Below, in pieces: positions 5,556 to 6,767 of a stretch of 6,767 bases of DNA (position 1 is the first letter of the stretch; each line of letters starts with the position of its first letter). Both the position numbers and the translations under genes were made by a program. The stretch comes from JBDREF01 sp043820045 (GTDB taxonomy: Bacteria > Planctomycetota > Phycisphaerae > Sedimentisphaerales > Anaerobacaceae). The notes under the pieces are model-generated. The model did no database searches and was not told where the DNA came from. It saw only the letters and a program-made list of their open reading frames with translations. The stretch lies in the NCBI GenBank assembly GCA_043820045.1, contig JBDREF010000346.1, forward strand, positions 1 through 6,767, read 5' to 3'.

Positions 5556-6767
5556 CTATTGAACAGAGGAGCCAAAGTCCAATGAAATATGCCATCCGAC
5601 TTCCGCAGCATCGAATGTGATGCGCGTCCGGCCGATATCGACCATAATCTGCTCGTCGTTAACGGATGCCCTGGCCTGTTCCACACTGCCGGTCCCAGCG
5701 TCAGTTGCGGTTAAGACGTGCAGGAAGTAGTCAACATCGCGCCCTTGAGAGGGCGATATTTCGATACGGCATTCCGGTGCAGGCCCGGTGTCTCGGCCGG
5801 GAGGATACGTTCTCCGTAAGGAGTCCCCAGGACTGCCGCCGTAGCTGTACAATTCGGCCCCTTCGACAAGTTTTATCTCAGCCTCTCTCGGCAGCAGGGA
5901 CTGTATGAACAGGCGGCCATTGCCATTCGTGATAATCAGATTTTGGCCGGCCCCCTCGGCTCCGCTCCCCCGTGAGGGGTCCCGTGGAGGGACAGGCCTG
6001 GTCGGCCTCTTCATGGCCTGGAGCAGCCAGGTCTTCTTGAACTCAGGCTTTTTGGAACTGACGCGATCGAAGATAACAAAGGTGCTTGGGCGCAGGAATA
6101 CAATTTGGCGCGTGAAGAATTCGAGTTTCTCAGGGCTGTAAGCCCGCGTGCAGTCACCAGCGACGTACACGTAGGCGCCGCGATCTTCGAAAGCCAGAAT
6201 ATCCGCGATATCATAAAGCTTACTGTCTTTATGCCAGTCGGAAGCGTCCGTGACGGCGCCGTTATGATGCGGCCAGTCGTGCCGTTGGCCTCCGTCGTTG
6301 CCCGATACCGACCCGGCGCGTATGGCGGGCCACTTCTCATCAGGGTCGTAAACAAGTACGGTATTGTGTGCAATGGTCCGCAAGTGATAATTGACGTCGT
6401 GAGTCGAGCCAAACGAATCGTAATGTCCGCCGTCGCCGGCAAGCTCTTCGTATTTGTAAATCAGAAAATGCCCCACGTCCAGGTGTTGATGCGCCGTGAA
6501 CCGGTCTCCGCACTTAAAGAAAAAGTACGTAGCATCTTCGTCCCATGAGCTGCGAGCATAGACATAGCCTGGTCCCGGACTGATATGCGAGAGCTTGAAT
6601 CCTTTCAAATCGCCCTTCTCAACAGTCGCGTCGCGCCAAAGAAAGTCTTTGTACGCGTACGCTCCGACGCTGGAACGCGGCGTGGTTTCATTGAAAGCAT
6701 GCACAGCCTGATGGTTCGGGTCGTTGCGGAAATAGTTGACAAGAATGCGTCTGGCCGACAAAACCTT
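5556..6767 (-). CDS. Heparinase II/III-like polysaccharide lyase, C-terminal part
   Basis: The frame runs off the right edge (first visible residues KVLSARRIL) and ends at TAG 5558-5556, so 403 residues of the C-terminal part are seen. The TTG at 6761 is an internal codon, not a start. The core matches the beta-sandwich region of heparinase II/III-like proteins. It has ARSSWDEDATYFFFKCGD, then AHQHLDVGHFLIYKYEELAGDGGHY with a His-Gln-His-Leu-Asp motif (6491-6477) that fits the catalytic or zinc-binding histidines of the family, then NYHLRTIAHNTVLVYDPDE, which resembles heparinase II (PL21). Such enzymes cleave uronate-containing polysaccharides by beta-elimination, usually outside the cytoplasm; the exact glycan is unknown. 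The N-terminal alpha/alpha-barrel and any signal peptide lie outside the window. Two double-hairpin repeats lie within the gene, encoding PPRDPSRGSGAEG and SPGDSLRR. It is the most upstream visible gene of the - strand cluster. Confidence 0.85.
   Translation of the reverse strand, partial: KVLSARRILVNYFRNDPNHQAVHAFNETTPRSSVGAYAYKDFLWRDATVEKGDLKGFKLSHISPGPGYVYARSSWDEDATYFFFKCGDRFTAHQHLDVGHFLIYKYEELAGDGGHYDSFGSTHDVNYHLRTIAHNTVLVYDPDEKWPAIRAGSVSGNDGGQRHDWPHHNGAVTDASDWHKDSKLYDIADILAFEDRGAYVYVAGDCTRAYSPEKLEFFTRQIVFLRPSTFVIFDRVSSKKPEFKKTWLLQAMKRPTRPVPPRDPSRGSGAEGAGQNLIITNGNGRLFIQSLLPREAEIKLVEGAELYSYGGSPGDSLRRTYPPGRDTGPAPECRIEISPSQGRDVDYFLHVLTATDAGTGSVEQARASVNDEQIMVDIGRTRITFDAAEVGWHISLDFGSSVQ
5810..5835 (+). 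repeat. Double-hairpin repeat, copy 4 (lyase gene)
   Basis: Hairpin 1 is CTCC-GTAA-GGAG (5812-5823). Hairpin 2 is AGTCC-CCA-GGACT (5822-5834). It matches copy 3 at 24 of 26 positions and lies exactly 340 bases from it. It is read on the - strand as SPGDSLRRT, between the ELYSYGG strand and the YPPGRD turn of the lyase, a place where a surface loop is likely. Confidence 0.75.
5968..5993 (+). repeat. Double-hairpin repeat, copy 5 (lyase gene, divergent)
   Basis: Hairpin 1 is CCCC-GTGA-GGGG (5968-5979). Hairpin 2 is GTCCC-GTGGA-GGGAC (5979-5993), sharing G5979 with hairpin 1. It keeps the core CNCCGTRAGGNGTCC although the stem bases and loop differ from the other copies. On the - strand it reads PPRDPSRGSG, in a low-complexity Pro/Arg/Gly stretch of the lyase that looks like an extended loop. 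Confidence 0.65.

Overview
The window looks like part of a carbohydrate-degradation locus from a moderately GC-rich planctomycete-type bacterium (Phycisphaerae or a related PVC lineage). This is inferred from gene style only: Tat-exported Gfo/Idh/MocA oxidoreductases, an Nramp-like transporter with an altered metal site, and a secreted alpha/beta hydrolase beside a heparinase II/III-like lyase. No marker gene is present to fix the taxonomy.

Layout. On the + strand, 1-378 is the C-terminal end of a Gfo/Idh/MocA oxidoreductase, followed by a two-domain GNAT acetyltransferase (440-1276). On the - strand, reading from the right edge leftwards, are a 5'-truncated heparinase II/III-like lyase (6767-5556), a secreted alpha/beta hydrolase or esterase (5500-4298), an Nramp-superfamily membrane protein (4199-2769) and a Tat-exported Gfo/Idh/MocA oxidoreductase (2756-1320). 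The two gene groups converge at about 1277-1319. The four - strand genes are closely spaced (55, 98 and 12 bp) and are probably one transcription unit. A plausible joint role is extracytoplasmic breakdown of an acidic or esterified polysaccharide: the lyase cleaves the backbone, the esterase removes acyl groups, the transporter moves an unknown solute and the oxidoreductase acts on the sugar. The substrate cannot be read from the sequence.

The most unusual signal is a family of five short structured repeats inside the lyase and hydrolase genes (4617-5993). All five lie in the same orientation and share the + strand core CNCCGTRAGGNGTCC. Each copy can form two abutting hairpins. The first has a GTRA (GNRA-type) loop, and the variable stem pair changes in a compensatory way (G-T, T-A, C-G). 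The second has the form TCC(C)...(G)GGA. Every copy is translated without breaking the reading frame: two put the nonapeptide SR(E/K)GHLTAE at two places in one hydrolase, one lies over the hydrolase start and signal-peptide n-region, and two fall in probable loops of the lyase. A separate, unrelated long imperfect hairpin lies between the hydrolase and transporter genes (4241-4289). No RNA genes, CRISPR arrays, transposases or phage genes were seen.
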